Below, in pieces: positions 36,276 to 44,692 of a stretch of DNA of 61,499 nt. The stretch is from assembly GCF_001513955.1 (NCBI RefSeq), contig NZ_KQ948151.1, positions 319,089-380,587 on the forward strand. Direction: 5' to 3'. The notes under the pieces were generated by a model. It was not told the DNA's origin and searched no databases. It saw only the letters and a program-made list of their open reading frames with translations. The stretch is from Streptomyces pseudovenezuelae. GTDB lineage: Bacteria; Actinomycetota; Actinomycetes; Streptomycetales; Streptomycetaceae. How positions within the stretch are numbered: the stretch's first letter is position 1; every line of letters starts with the position of its first letter. Made by a program: the position numbers and the translations under genes.

Positions 36276-38489
36276 TTACCGCGCCGCGTAACCGAAGCGG
36301 TCGCCCACTGCCGGGAGGCCGCCCGTGCCGGGCTGGTACGTGGTCACCGGTGCGACCGTGCCGCCGGCGGTGACGTTGGACAGGGGCAGGGCGTACAGGG
36401 TGCCGTAGGTGGACGGGCCCAGGGGCAGGCCGACGTACAGCTTGGTGCCCGTGTAGTGGATGCTGGTGCCGAGCTGCTGGTTGGCGCCGGGGGCCGTCGG
36501 AATGCCGTCGCCGTCGCCCGCCTCCAGCCAGCGGTCGTTCGCACCGGGGGTGCCGAGGAGCGAGAAGGTGTGCACCGCGCCCGCGTTGTCGGCCGTGTCT
36601 ATGGCCTCGTTGGGGACGCCCACGGCGAGTTTCATCGTCGCCGTGGTGCTCAGAGCGCGCGGCGCCGTGTTGATCGCGGTCAGGGCCGCGCCCATGCGGT
36701 CGCCGGCCTCCGCGGTGCCGGTCACGTCGTCGTCGGCGGTGCCCTGGGAGATGCTGTGAAGCTGGGTGACGGTGCCCGTGGCGGTGATGCGGAAGGTCAG
36801 TGCGGTACCCGCGTCGGCCTTGGCGACGCCGTCGATGTCGAGGTCCTCACCAGGCGCGCCGACCGCGAGGATCGAGTCGGTGGCGGCCGCGGCGCCGGAG
36901 GGGCGGTACGGGGCGAGGGCCAGGGCATAGCCGAACTGGTCGCCCGCCTCGGCGCCGCCGGAGACGGTGTCGAGGTCCTGGTCGAGTCCGAACTTCGGGG
37001 TGGGCAGGCCCGCGGAGGTCAGGGAGTGGCTGAAGACGGCCAGGTTCCCGGCGTTCGCGTCGTCACCGATGGTCTCGCCGGGGGCGCCGACCGCGAAGAA
37101 GTTGGCGTCGGCCGCGACCGAGCCGCCGAAGCCGTCGTTCGCCTCCGCCGCGCCCGGCACGTCGGTGCTGTCCTGGTGGAAGACGATGTTGGTGGAGGGG
37201 CGAACGTAGAAGGCCGCGCCGGCCTTCGCCAGGCTGTTCACGCTCTCGCCCGGCGCTCCGCTGACCACGAAGGGCTCACCGGCGGCGGTGACGCCCGCGG
37301 CGATGGAGTCGCCGAAGCGGTCGCCGGCCTGGATGACGGAGGTGGCCAGGGAGCCGGTGCCGGAGGCCTCCTCGAAGTGGGCGTTCTTGGCCGAGCCGGA
37401 GCCGAGGCCACCGGCGGCGCCGTACAGGACGTCGAGCATGCCCGCGTCGGCCACGGAACCGAGGTCCTCGGCCGGGGTGCCCACCACGAGGTCGGTGCAG
37501 CCGTCCTCGTTCCAGTCGACGGTGTCCAAGGACTCGCCGAACCAGTCGCTGGCCTCGGCGGCGCCGGGAATCCAGTCGAGGTCCTGGTTGAGTTCGGCGG
37601 TGCCCTTGCCGCCGCCGTAGACGATCCGCACCAGTCCGGCCGCGGCGACGCCGCCGACGGTCGCCCGCGGGTCGGAGATCGCGATGTCCTCGACGCCGTC
37701 GCAGTTGAAGTCGGTGACGCGCACCGCGCCGGTGGTGGCGCTCACCCAGGAGGCGAGGTCGTCCACCCGTGTGACGACGCCGTCGGTACGGGTCTCGGTG
37801 CTCTCGATGCCGTAGCACCCGCCCTGGTACGACTGGCTGGCGAGGGCGGCCAGTTGGGCGGTGCCGCCCGTCCCGCGGACCAGGGGCCCTCCGGTGTCGC
37901 CCATGCACGCGGCCGTGCCGCCGGCGCCGGTGACCGAGGCAGTCGTGGCGGCGGCGGAGTTCACCGAGAAGCCGCCGGTGTGCAGGCTGAGGGGTGACCA
38001 CTCGGTGGCGGTACGGCCGTAGCCGGCGAGGGTGAGGGTCTCGCCGGCGGTGGGCGCGGCGGTGGACAGGGCGATCGGGCTGACGTTGGTGACCGGGCGG
38101 TTGAGGCGGGCCAGGACGGCGTCGCGGTCGGTGCGCGGGACCAGCTGGACGATTTGGCGGGCGGCGCCCGCAGTGCCCGTGAGGTCCGAGCGGCCGATGA
38201 CCGCGGTGGTCTCGGTGGCGGGCTTGCCCGCGGGCACGGTGAGGCTGGTGGCCGGGTCGGCGGCGAAGCAACTGGCCGCGGTCAGCAGCCATTCGCGGTC
38301 GACGAGGACGCCGGAGCAGCCACGGTCGTGGTCGCCGACGGTGATCTGGGCGGTGTAGGCGTAGGTGGTGTCGGCGGCGCTGACTGCGGGGCCGGTGACG
38401 GCGGCGGCGGGGCCTGCCGCGAGCACGGCGGAGCCGAGGGTCAGGGTGGCGGCCAGCGCGGTGAGGCGCATGGGTCTGGCGTATGTCAT
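36276..38489 (-). CDS. Secreted trypsin-fold/FG-GAP repeat protein with degenerate catalytic triad
   Basis: This is a 737-aa secreted protein with a Sec signal ending around AGPAAA (residue 30). Residues 40-255 have the S1 peptidase fold, but the catalytic histidine motif reads LTAASC (S73 for His) and the nucleophile motif reads GDTGGP (T199 for Ser), so proteolysis is unlikely. Residues 260-737 hold about seven FG-GAP/integrin-like blades (DFNCDGVEDIAISDP, DWNEDGCTDLVVGTP, then FG.S/VGAPGE units), probably a calcium-binding beta-propeller. It probably works as a binding or adhesion protein. The ATG at 38489 is chosen for its signal peptide. A small secreted protein gene lies 56 nt upstream. 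Confidence 0.85.
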   Translation of the reverse strand: MTYARPMRLTALAATLTLGSAVLAAGPAAAVTGPAVSAADTTYAYTAQITVGDHDRGCSGVLVDREWLLTAASCFAADPATSLTVPAGKPATETTAVIGRSDLTGTAGAARQIVQLVPRTDRDAVLARLNRPVTNVSPIALSTAAPTAGETLTLAGYGRTATEWSPLSLHTGGFSVNSAAATTASVTGAGGTAACMGDTGGPLVRGTGGTAQLAALASQSYQGGCYGIESTETRTDGVVTRVDDLASWVSATTGAVRVTDFNCDGVEDIAISDPRATVGGVAAAGLVRIVYGGGKGTAELNQDLDWIPGAAEASDWFGESLDTVDWNEDGCTDLVVGTPAEDLGSVADAGMLDVLYGAAGGLGSGSAKNAHFEEASGTGSLATSVIQAGDRFGDSIAAGVTAAGEPFVVSGAPGESVNSLAKAGAAFYVRPSTNIVFHQDSTDVPGAAEANDGFGGSVAADANFFAVGAPGETIGDDANAGNLAVFSHSLTSAGLPTPKFGLDQDLDTVSGGAEAGDQFGYALALAPYRPSGAAAATDSILAVGAPGEDLDIDGVAKADAGTALTFRITATGTVTQLHSISQGTADDDVTGTAEAGDRMGAALTAINTAPRALSTTATMKLAVGVPNEAIDTADNAGAVHTFSLLGTPGANDRWLEAGDGDGIPTAPGANQQLGTSIHYTGTKLYVGLPLGPSTYGTLYALPLSNVTAGGTVAPVTTYQPGTGGLPAVGDRFGYAAR

Positions 38490-38544
38490 GAAGTCGTTTT
38501 CCTGGTGGGTGATGGTGGATCGGAGGACAGGGTGCGGCGGGGCG

Positions 38545-39051
38545 CTACTTGGAAGCACGCAGCTCCAGCAGCGTCCACTCCCGGGCCTGTTCGTCCGCGC
38601 TCTCACCCACCGGGGTCCAGGCGTTCTTGGCGATGTCGTAGGACTGCTCCTCGGTGCCGACCGTCATGTCCGCCTCGGTGGTGTAGTCGTTGCCGCGGAT
38701 CAGGTAGACCGACGGCAACTCCAGGGTCAGCCAGCCGGAGTTGCCCTTGACGTCGAAGCAGACCTTGCTCTTGTCGCGCGCCTGGACCTCCAGCTGTCCG
38801 GTCCCGCTCACGCAGTCCGCGAGCGTGATGTGGCCGTCACCGCGCTTCAGCAGGACGTTCTTCTCGGCAAGGATCTTGTCGGCCTGCGGGTAGTCGAAGT
38901 CCTCGACGGCGTAACCGGGGGCCTCGCCGGCCACCGACACCGTCCCGGTGGAGGCACCGCTCCCTGTCATGGCGGTCCAGGCCAGGGCCCCGGCGGCCAG
39001 GGCGCACACGGCTGTGCCCATGAGTCTTTTGCGGTATGGCCTCGACGGCAT
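38545..39051 (-). CDS. Small secreted protein
   Basis: This is a 168-aa protein with a Sec-type N-terminus (basic RPYRKR, hydrophobic core GTAVCALAAGALAWTAMTG). The mature part has two cysteines (ADCVSGTG, SKVCFDVKG), which could form a disulfide, and a beta-rich pattern. I recognise no family. It is on the same strand as the trypsin-fold gene 56 nt downstream, so the two may be co-expressed and may interact outside the cell. ATG 39051 is preceded by GAAGGGA. Confidence 0.7.
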   Translation of the reverse strand: MPSRPYRKRLMGTAVCALAAGALAWTAMTGSGASTGTVSVAGEAPGYAVEDFDYPQADKILAEKNVLLKRGDGHITLADCVSGTGQLEVQARDKSKVCFDVKGNSGWLTLELPSVYLIRGNDYTTEADMTVGTEEQSYDIAKNAWTPVGESADEQAREWTLLELRASK

Positions 39052-39696
39052 GGGAAAACGTCCCTTCATCACATTATTAATTCCGGGCAGGGAACGCTTG
39101 AGAACGCAATTCGCGCACGGGTGTGAAGGCACAAGGAATACAGGTGCAGCCCCCCACCCCGGCGATGAAATAGCCCCCAGAACACCTGCCGGAAAACTGC
39201 TTGTGAGGGCTATGCAACATCGACCTCCTCGCCATGTCCACTTCGTGAAATCTCACAAACCGGACTAATTTTGACAGGCGGATATGAGCTGCCTCACAGC
39301 GAAGAAAGGTTGCATCGCTCGATATAAAGAAAAGGTAACGAACGGAATGAGGCGTTTGTCCGAAGTGATGAGCAAAGGCGACGCTTTGGTGGTCCGATTC
39401 GGTCGTGATCGGACGAAAAACCATCGTGTGGGCAGGTCAGGAACGGTTCGGTTCCTTTATCAGGACTGCCTGAGAAATTGCCACGGGACGACCGTGGAAC
39501 TGGTGTGAAAACTGTAAGGTTCGGTTAAGCATTGTTGACGGCGTCGGGAGCGTTCGACGGCCGGCACGGGGGATGCCTGGGTGGCTTACGGAAATCTGTC
39601 ACTCGTGTCATTTCCTGCGCTCGTGCCTGTCTCGAATACGAGATGCCGATCCAGTTGGCGACTACAGCCATCGGAAACGAGCAAGGGAGCGACACG
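39052..39696. promoter_or_regulatory. AT-rich divergent control region with two small hairpins
   Basis: This 645-bp gap between divergent secreted-protein genes is clearly richer in A/T than its surroundings. It contains a perfect TTGACA hexamer (39271-39276) and an ATTATTAAT tract near 39070. Two consecutive hairpins face rightward: AGGAAC-GGTTCG-GTTCCT followed by T-rich sequence (39439-39456), and TCAGG-ACTG-CCTGA (39460-39473). A leftward 47-codon frame (39220-39077) with a GGAGG before its ATG is possible but unproven. Confidence 0.5.
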
Positions 39697-42600
39697 TTGA
39701 GTGTCAGATTGCGAGCCGTGCCGGGGAGGCGCGGCTTCGTGGTGATGCTGATAGCCCTGGTAATGGTCCTGGGCATCAATCCAGGCCCGGCGTCCGCCGA
39801 AGACGAGACCTGGGTCTACTACCGGTCCGATGTGCTGGAGGCGTGGCAGTACGGCGGCCCGGGCGTACGCGCGGCCGCCGCGGTGGCGCTCGCGGGCTCG
39901 GACACGGACATCCAGACGTTCATGAACGTGGACATGCCGAGGCTGGAGGTGGAAGACCTCCGGGTGCAGGCGGCCACCTTCCTGGCCTCCGGCGGCCCGG
40001 CGGTCCAGGGCGCGGCCGACACCGCCCTGAGCGGCGGCGAGGAGGAGCTGCACGCCTTCCTGGACAACGGCTTCACCGCCGCCTACGAGGAGGACCAACG
40101 GGTCCAGGTCGGCCAGATCATGGCCTTCGGCGGTCCGGGCGTGAAGAAGGCCGGCAACGCGGCGCTCAGCGGCACGGCCGACGACGTGAGCGCGTTCATC
40201 GAGAAGGGCCAGTACACGGCGCGGGCCGATGACAACCGGGTCCGGGTCGGGAAGCTGCTCTACACCGGCGGCCCGAACGTGAAGCTGCTCGCCGGACAGG
40301 CCCTGGACGGCACCGATGAGGACGTCCAGGAGTTCCTGGACGACGGATGGGCCGTCGCGGCCGCGCGTGACCAGGAGACGATCACGGTCGCGCAGCTGGC
40401 GGAACTCGCCGACACGGCGCAGAAGCGGGCCAAGGAACTGACCGAGACCGCCAAGGACGAGGCGGCCAAGGCGGCGAAGGCTACACAGGAGGCCAAGGCG
40501 GCGGCGCAGGTCGCCGCGGCGGAGGCCCAGGAGGCCAAGGACTCGGCCGGACGGGCCGCGGCCGCCGCGTCCCGGGCCGCGGCAGCGGCCGATCGGGCGG
40601 CTCAGGCGGCCCGTACGGCGGTGTCCGCGGCAGCGGCGGCGAACGCGACCGCACGTGTGGCTGCGACCGCGGCCGCGCAGGCGGCCTACGCCGCCAGCCG
40701 GGCGGGTGGCGCGGCGTCCGCGGCCAGGTCCGCCGCGGCGGCGACGGCCAGTGACGCCGGCCGGGCCGAACAGGCCCGTATCGCGGCGCAGAAGGCCCGT
40801 GATGCCGCCGCCGGCGCGGACAAGGCGGCGGACGCGGCCGACCAGGCCGGAATCGCCGCCGACAACGCGGCGACGGCGGCCTCGGCCGCGGCCAGCGCGG
40901 GGGTCAACGCGGCCGCCGCGGCCGCCGCCGCTGCCGACGCGGGCCGCTGGGCGGGCGAGGCCGGTGCCAAGGGTGAGCAGGCCGCCGCCGCGGCGGCCAA
41001 GGCGAAGCGGCTTGCCGACCAGGCCACGCGCGCGGCCGCCTCGGCGCAGTCCAACGCCCGGCAGGCCGCCACCGCGGCCCGTCAGTCGCGGGACGCGGCC
41101 AAGGCCGCGGCGACGCACGCCAGGGCCGCCGCCGTGGCGGCCGATGCCGCGGCCGACGCGGCGGGTGAGGCCGTGGACGCCGCAGCGGCGGCCACTGAGG
41201 CCGCGAACGCGGCGACTCAGGCTGCCAACCAGGCCACGACGGCCGCCGACCAGGCCTCGACCGTCATCGAGCTGGCCCGCAAGGCCGACGCCGAGCGACT
41301 CGCCCAGCAGCAGGAGGAGGAGGTCCTGTCGGCCGAGGAGGCGAGCCTGGCCTACGACACCCGGGTGGCGGCTGCCCAGCACGAGATCGGACAGCAGCAG
41401 GAACTCCAGGCGCAGACACGCCAGTTGCTGGCGGAGGCCGCGGCGGCTACCGATCCCGCGGTCAAGGCCGCCAAGGGGCGCCAGGCCGCGGTCAACATGC
41501 TGCCGGGCGCCGGGACCTGGGTGAAGCAGGCTGCCGGGATGGCCCTGCAGGGCACCGACGAGGACGTGGCGGAGTTCACGGACACCACACTCGCCGTGGC
41601 CATGGAACAGGACGACCGGGCCAGTGTCGGTCACATCGCCGCCACCACGAAGATTCCGGCGCAGCAGCAGGCCGCACTGGAGGTGATGGACAAGCCGATC
41701 GACCAGGTCCGCGACTGGCTGGCCACACGCGCCTACCCGGGCAAGGCGGACGACGACCGGGTCGCCGTCGCCAAGATCGCCGCCGAGGGCGGCCCCGGAG
41801 TGAAGGCCGCCGCGAGCAAGGCCCTCGACGGGACCGCCGCCGACCTGGCCGAGTTCCTCGACACCGGGCAGTACAAGGCGCGGGAGGACGACGACCGCGT
41901 CGCCGTCAGTGAGGCCGTCGCCACCGGAGGGCCGGAGGTCAAGGCCGCCGGGCAGGCGGTCCTGTCGGGTCCGCCGACCGGGCTGCGTCCCTTCCTGGAA
42001 TCCGGTCTGCACAAGGCGCGCCAGCGGGACGCCAACGCCGCCGCCCACATGGCCGAGGTCAACATCCTGCTGCAGGCCGCCTACAAGTCGGCGGCGCTCG
42101 CGCAGAAGGACGCCGCCGACGCGCAGAAGGTCGCCGCGCAGGCCCGCAAGGACGCCGAGAAGGCCACCGAGTGGGCCACCGAGGCCAACGAGTCGGCCAA
42201 GCGCGCGAACGCGTACTCCGAGCAGGCCGAAAAGTCCGCCGACCAGGCCGAGGAATCCGCCGCGGAGGCGGCCGAGTCGGCCAGGACGGCCAGGAACGCG
42301 GCCGCGTCCGCGCGGCAGGCGGCCCAGTCGGCCGCCCGCTCCGCGCAGGCCGCGCAGCACTCCGCCGGGGTCGCCCGTGGCTACGCCGCGCAGGCGGACC
42401 AGTCCGCCTACCAGGCGAAACTGTCGGAGATCGCGGCCGGGAAGGACGCCCTCGCGGCGGCCAAGGCCTACGGCGACGCGCTGACCATCGCGGCGGAAAA
42501 GCTCGTCACCGAGCTGAAGGAGCAGATCGAGCAGGAGCTGCAGGAGGCCAGCAAGCCGATCACGGACCAGGAGCTGCGCGAGGAACTGGAGAAGCGGCTG

Positions 42601-43251
42601 GTCACGTACCGGCACGCCAACTGGGGTGACATCAAACCGGGTGAGACGCTCCTCGTCTGCGGTTCCGACGGAGCCGGCGGCATGGGCTGTATCACCAGCA
42701 CCTACCTGGATCGCCTCATCGCCTGGTACGTCGGCGCGGACGAGATCGAGAAGTGCCTGACCAAGCCGGACGTCTCGTGCTTCGAGGGACTCGCGATGTC
42801 GGCCCTGCACCTCAAGCTGCGAGGCTTGAAGGCGCCCTGTGTGAAGAGCCTGAGCGGCATGTCGACGATGTCGCTGTCCACGTCGTCCGACAAGTGCAAG
42901 GTGTGGGACAACCTCGAACCGGATGACAAGATCATCCCGTTGGAGAAGGTGCCGCTCGAGAAACTGGACGACCTGCACGAGGCGACCGGACGATTCGTCT
43001 ACGTGGTGCTCCCGGGCGGTGAGCTGCGGGTCACCCGGCTCGGCAGCATCTACGGCCACATCGACCTCGCGCAGGGCCAGCAGGTCGTCGCCGCCGGCGA
43101 GCTGAAGCTGTACCAGGGCAGAATCAAGTCCATCGACAACCGGTCCGGTCACTACCAGCCGAAGGGCGCGGAGGCACGGGCCGCCGCCGAGCAGGCATTC
43201 CGTGACGCCGGGTTCGACGTCAGTGACAAGAGCTACAAGGAACGGTGGTGA
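39697..43251 (+). CDS. Large secreted ALF-repeat/alanine-rich coiled-coil protein, candidate polymorphic toxin
   Basis: This is a protein of about 1,184 aa. TTG 39697 is chosen because GGGAG lies 7 nt upstream and a classic Sec signal follows, with cleavage after GPASA. Residues ~42-232 hold ALF repeats (GGPGV..AA..AL.G...D...F), ~232-562 an alanine-rich coiled coil, ~598-778 a second ALF set, and ~785-945 a second coiled coil. From ~955 comes a different domain with several cysteines, ending in a compact module (~1097-1184: RFVYVVLPGGELRV, GHIDLAQGQQVVAAGE, SIDNRSGHYQP, AFRDAGFDV). The tail resembles C-terminal modules I associate with polymorphic toxins. The next gene overlaps by 4 nt. Toxicity is inferred, not shown. 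Confidence 0.75.
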   Translation: MSVRLRAVPGRRGFVVMLIALVMVLGINPGPASAEDETWVYYRSDVLEAWQYGGPGVRAAAAVALAGSDTDIQTFMNVDMPRLEVEDLRVQAATFLASGGPAVQGAADTALSGGEEELHAFLDNGFTAAYEEDQRVQVGQIMAFGGPGVKKAGNAALSGTADDVSAFIEKGQYTARADDNRVRVGKLLYTGGPNVKLLAGQALDGTDEDVQEFLDDGWAVAAARDQETITVAQLAELADTAQKRAKELTETAKDEAAKAAKATQEAKAAAQVAAAEAQEAKDSAGRAAAAASRAAAAADRAAQAARTAVSAAAAANATARVAATAAAQAAYAASRAGGAASAARSAAAATASDAGRAEQARIAAQKARDAAAGADKAADAADQAGIAADNAATAASAAASAGVNAAAAAAAAADAGRWAGEAGAKGEQAAAAAAKAKRLADQATRAAASAQSNARQAATAARQSRDAAKAAATHARAAAVAADAAADAAGEAVDAAAAATEAANAATQAANQATTAADQASTVIELARKADAERLAQQQEEEVLSAEEASLAYDTRVAAAQHEIGQQQELQAQTRQLLAEAAAATDPAVKAAKGRQAAVNMLPGAGTWVKQAAGMALQGTDEDVAEFTDTTLAVAMEQDDRASVGHIAATTKIPAQQQAALEVMDKPIDQVRDWLATRAYPGKADDDRVAVAKIAAEGGPGVKAAASKALDGTAADLAEFLDTGQYKAREDDDRVAVSEAVATGGPEVKAAGQAVLSGPPTGLRPFLESGLHKARQRDANAAAHMAEVNILLQAAYKSAALAQKDAADAQKVAAQARKDAEKATEWATEANESAKRANAYSEQAEKSADQAEESAAEAAESARTARNAAASARQAAQSAARSAQAAQHSAGVARGYAAQADQSAYQAKLSEIAAGKDALAAAKAYGDALTIAAEKLVTELKEQIEQELQEASKPITDQELREELEKRLVTYRHANWGDIKPGETLLVCGSDGAGGMGCITSTYLDRLIAWYVGADEIEKCLTKPDVSCFEGLAMSALHLKLRGLKAPCVKSLSGMSTMSLSTSSDKCKVWDNLEPDDKIIPLEKVPLEKLDDLHEATGRFVYVVLPGGELRVTRLGSIYGHIDLAQGQQVVAAGELKLYQGRIKSIDNRSGHYQPKGAEARAAAEQAFRDAGFDVSDKSYKERW

Positions 43252-43646
43252 CAGTGCCTGAACCGGAGCGGTTGGACGATCTGCTCGTCGACGGGTTCCG
43301 TCAGGTGTCCGACATCCTCGACGAGCGAAAGTCGACCCTCGCCGCCGATCCGGTCCTGGCGGAACTGGCCGACCTGGTGGCGGCGGCGCCGGATCCGGAG
43401 TCCGACGAGGTGAAACGGGCGCTGCTCCACGCCGTCGACTCCCGGGAACTGTCCGGAGCCGCCGAGGCCGTGCAGTACTTCGCTCACCGGTTCCGGTGGA
43501 CCTGGCTGCGCGAGGAGGTCGAACGGCGTCATCTCGACAGCCTCACCCGCGTGGACCACCGGCTCATCCGCCATTACGAGAGGATGCTGGAAGCGTTCTC
43601 CCCGGAATGGGAGGACAGGGACCTGTTCCCGAGCCTGAACAGCTGA
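43248..43646 (+). CDS. Small acidic protein, candidate immunity partner
   Basis: This is a 132-aa cytosolic, mostly helical and acidic protein (RLDDLLVDGFRQVSDILDERK at the start, DRDLFPSLNS at the end) with no recognised family. GTG 43248 overlaps the stop of the large secreted protein (GTGA), and GTG 43245 is an alternative. Tight coupling of a large secreted multi-domain protein with a small cytosolic one is the layout of toxin-immunity pairs. A strong hairpin follows at once, so the operon consists of just these two genes. Confidence 0.6.
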   Translation: MTVPEPERLDDLLVDGFRQVSDILDERKSTLAADPVLAELADLVAAAPDPESDEVKRALLHAVDSRELSGAAEAVQYFAHRFRWTWLREEVERRHLDSLTRVDHRLIRHYERMLEAFSPEWEDRDLFPSLNS

Positions 43647-43656
43647 GCGCAGGAAG

Positions 43657-43691
43657 GGGCCGCGCCCGATCACGCAGATCGGGCGCGGCCC
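43657..43691. terminator. Strong bidirectional terminator
   Basis: A perfect 15-bp GC-rich stem (43657-43671 with 43677-43691) closes on the 5-nt loop ACGCA. It ends the rightward two-gene unit and the leftward RIO kinase gene. Confidence 0.88.
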
Positions 43692-43753
43692 TGTGCGCAC
43701 TGGACCGCGAGGTCATGGCGCTTGCCGTCAGAAATGGGTATGGCCCGGTCTTT

Positions 43754-44692
43754 TCAGAAAGCGTGCGCCATCAGGTCCGCGAACAGCGCGTCCTCATCGG
43801 CCTCAAGGCCTCGCGAGCGGAACCAGGCGCAGATGTTGGCGCAGTCCCGCTGGAGGAAGTTCATCCCGTTGAGGTTGCCGACCAGATCGACGATCTGTGG
43901 TAGGTCGATGATGACCAGCCGCTCCCCCGCCGCCAGGATGTTGTACGCCGAGAGGTCGCCGTGTACGACCCCGCTCTGCACCATCGTCGCGAGCGCATCG
44001 GTCAGCTGCTCGAAGTACGCCGACAGCAGCTCGCGTGAGGGTCGAACCTGGGCGAGCCGGGGCGCGGTCGCGACGACACCGTCCTCGTCGGCGACAGTGA
44101 TCCACTCCATCAGGATCTCGGTGCCGTCGATCTGGACCGGGTAAGGAACGGGCAGCCCGAGATTCCAGAGGCGCACCAGCGCACCCCACTCGGACACCGC
44201 CCATTCGCCGGCCGCGACCTGCCGGCCGAAGGTGCTCTTCCGGTTCACGGCGCGCTCGTCGCGTGAGCGCTTCATCGAACGGCCCTCGGTGTAGGTGGCG
44301 GCACGGTGGAAGGACCGGTGTTCGGGAGAGCGGTACCGCTTGGCCGCCATGACCACGCCGCCGGAGGGGTCGAGCGGGTCGGCGCGCTCGACGAGGTGGA
44401 CGTCGGCCTCCTTGCCGGTCTTGAGGATGCCGAGTTCGGTGTCGATCGCGCCCTGCGAGGTCACCACCCAGTCCGGGAGCGGCTCGGGGCCCCGGCAGAG
44501 GGGTTCGACGCTGCCCCAGGTCGACCAGCGCTGGCCGTCCTCAAGGTCGTCGTAGGCATGGAAGTCGAAGACGAACCGGTCGTCGATGCCGTCCAGGTCG
44601 CCCGACGGCGGGACGGAGCGGTTGACGTCGGCGCTGAGAAGTTCAGGAAATGCCAGGTGTTGAGAGTGCTGCGAGAGATCGTCGTGAGACAT
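43754..44692 (-). CDS. RIO-type serine/threonine protein kinase
   Basis: This is a 312-aa atypical kinase. It has an N-terminal nucleotide loop, LKTGKEADVHLV, with a following lysine (AAKRYRS), the catalytic loop HGDLSAYNIL, and the metal-binding IIDLPQ in place of DFG, all as in RIO1. An extended N-terminal region (about 80 residues) is typical of actinobacterial members. It is a soluble enzyme; its substrate in bacteria is unknown, though ribosome-related roles are known in eukaryotes and archaea. Its start is followed by about 740 bp without clear genes. Confidence 0.88.
   Translation of the reverse strand: MSHDDLSQHSQHLAFPELLSADVNRSVPPSGDLDGIDDRFVFDFHAYDDLEDGQRWSTWGSVEPLCRGPEPLPDWVVTSQGAIDTELGILKTGKEADVHLVERADPLDPSGGVVMAAKRYRSPEHRSFHRAATYTEGRSMKRSRDERAVNRKSTFGRQVAAGEWAVSEWGALVRLWNLGLPVPYPVQIDGTEILMEWITVADEDGVVATAPRLAQVRPSRELLSAYFEQLTDALATMVQSGVVHGDLSAYNILAAGERLVIIDLPQIVDLVGNLNGMNFLQRDCANICAWFRSRGLEADEDALFADLMAHAF

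Noticed and set aside
39586..43152. Very long open frame (over 1,100 codons) on the minus strand opposite the ALF-repeat gene
   Set aside because: It mirrors the GC-rich third positions of the real gene, has glycine/arginine-rich low-complexity sequence and no ribosome binding site or family motif.
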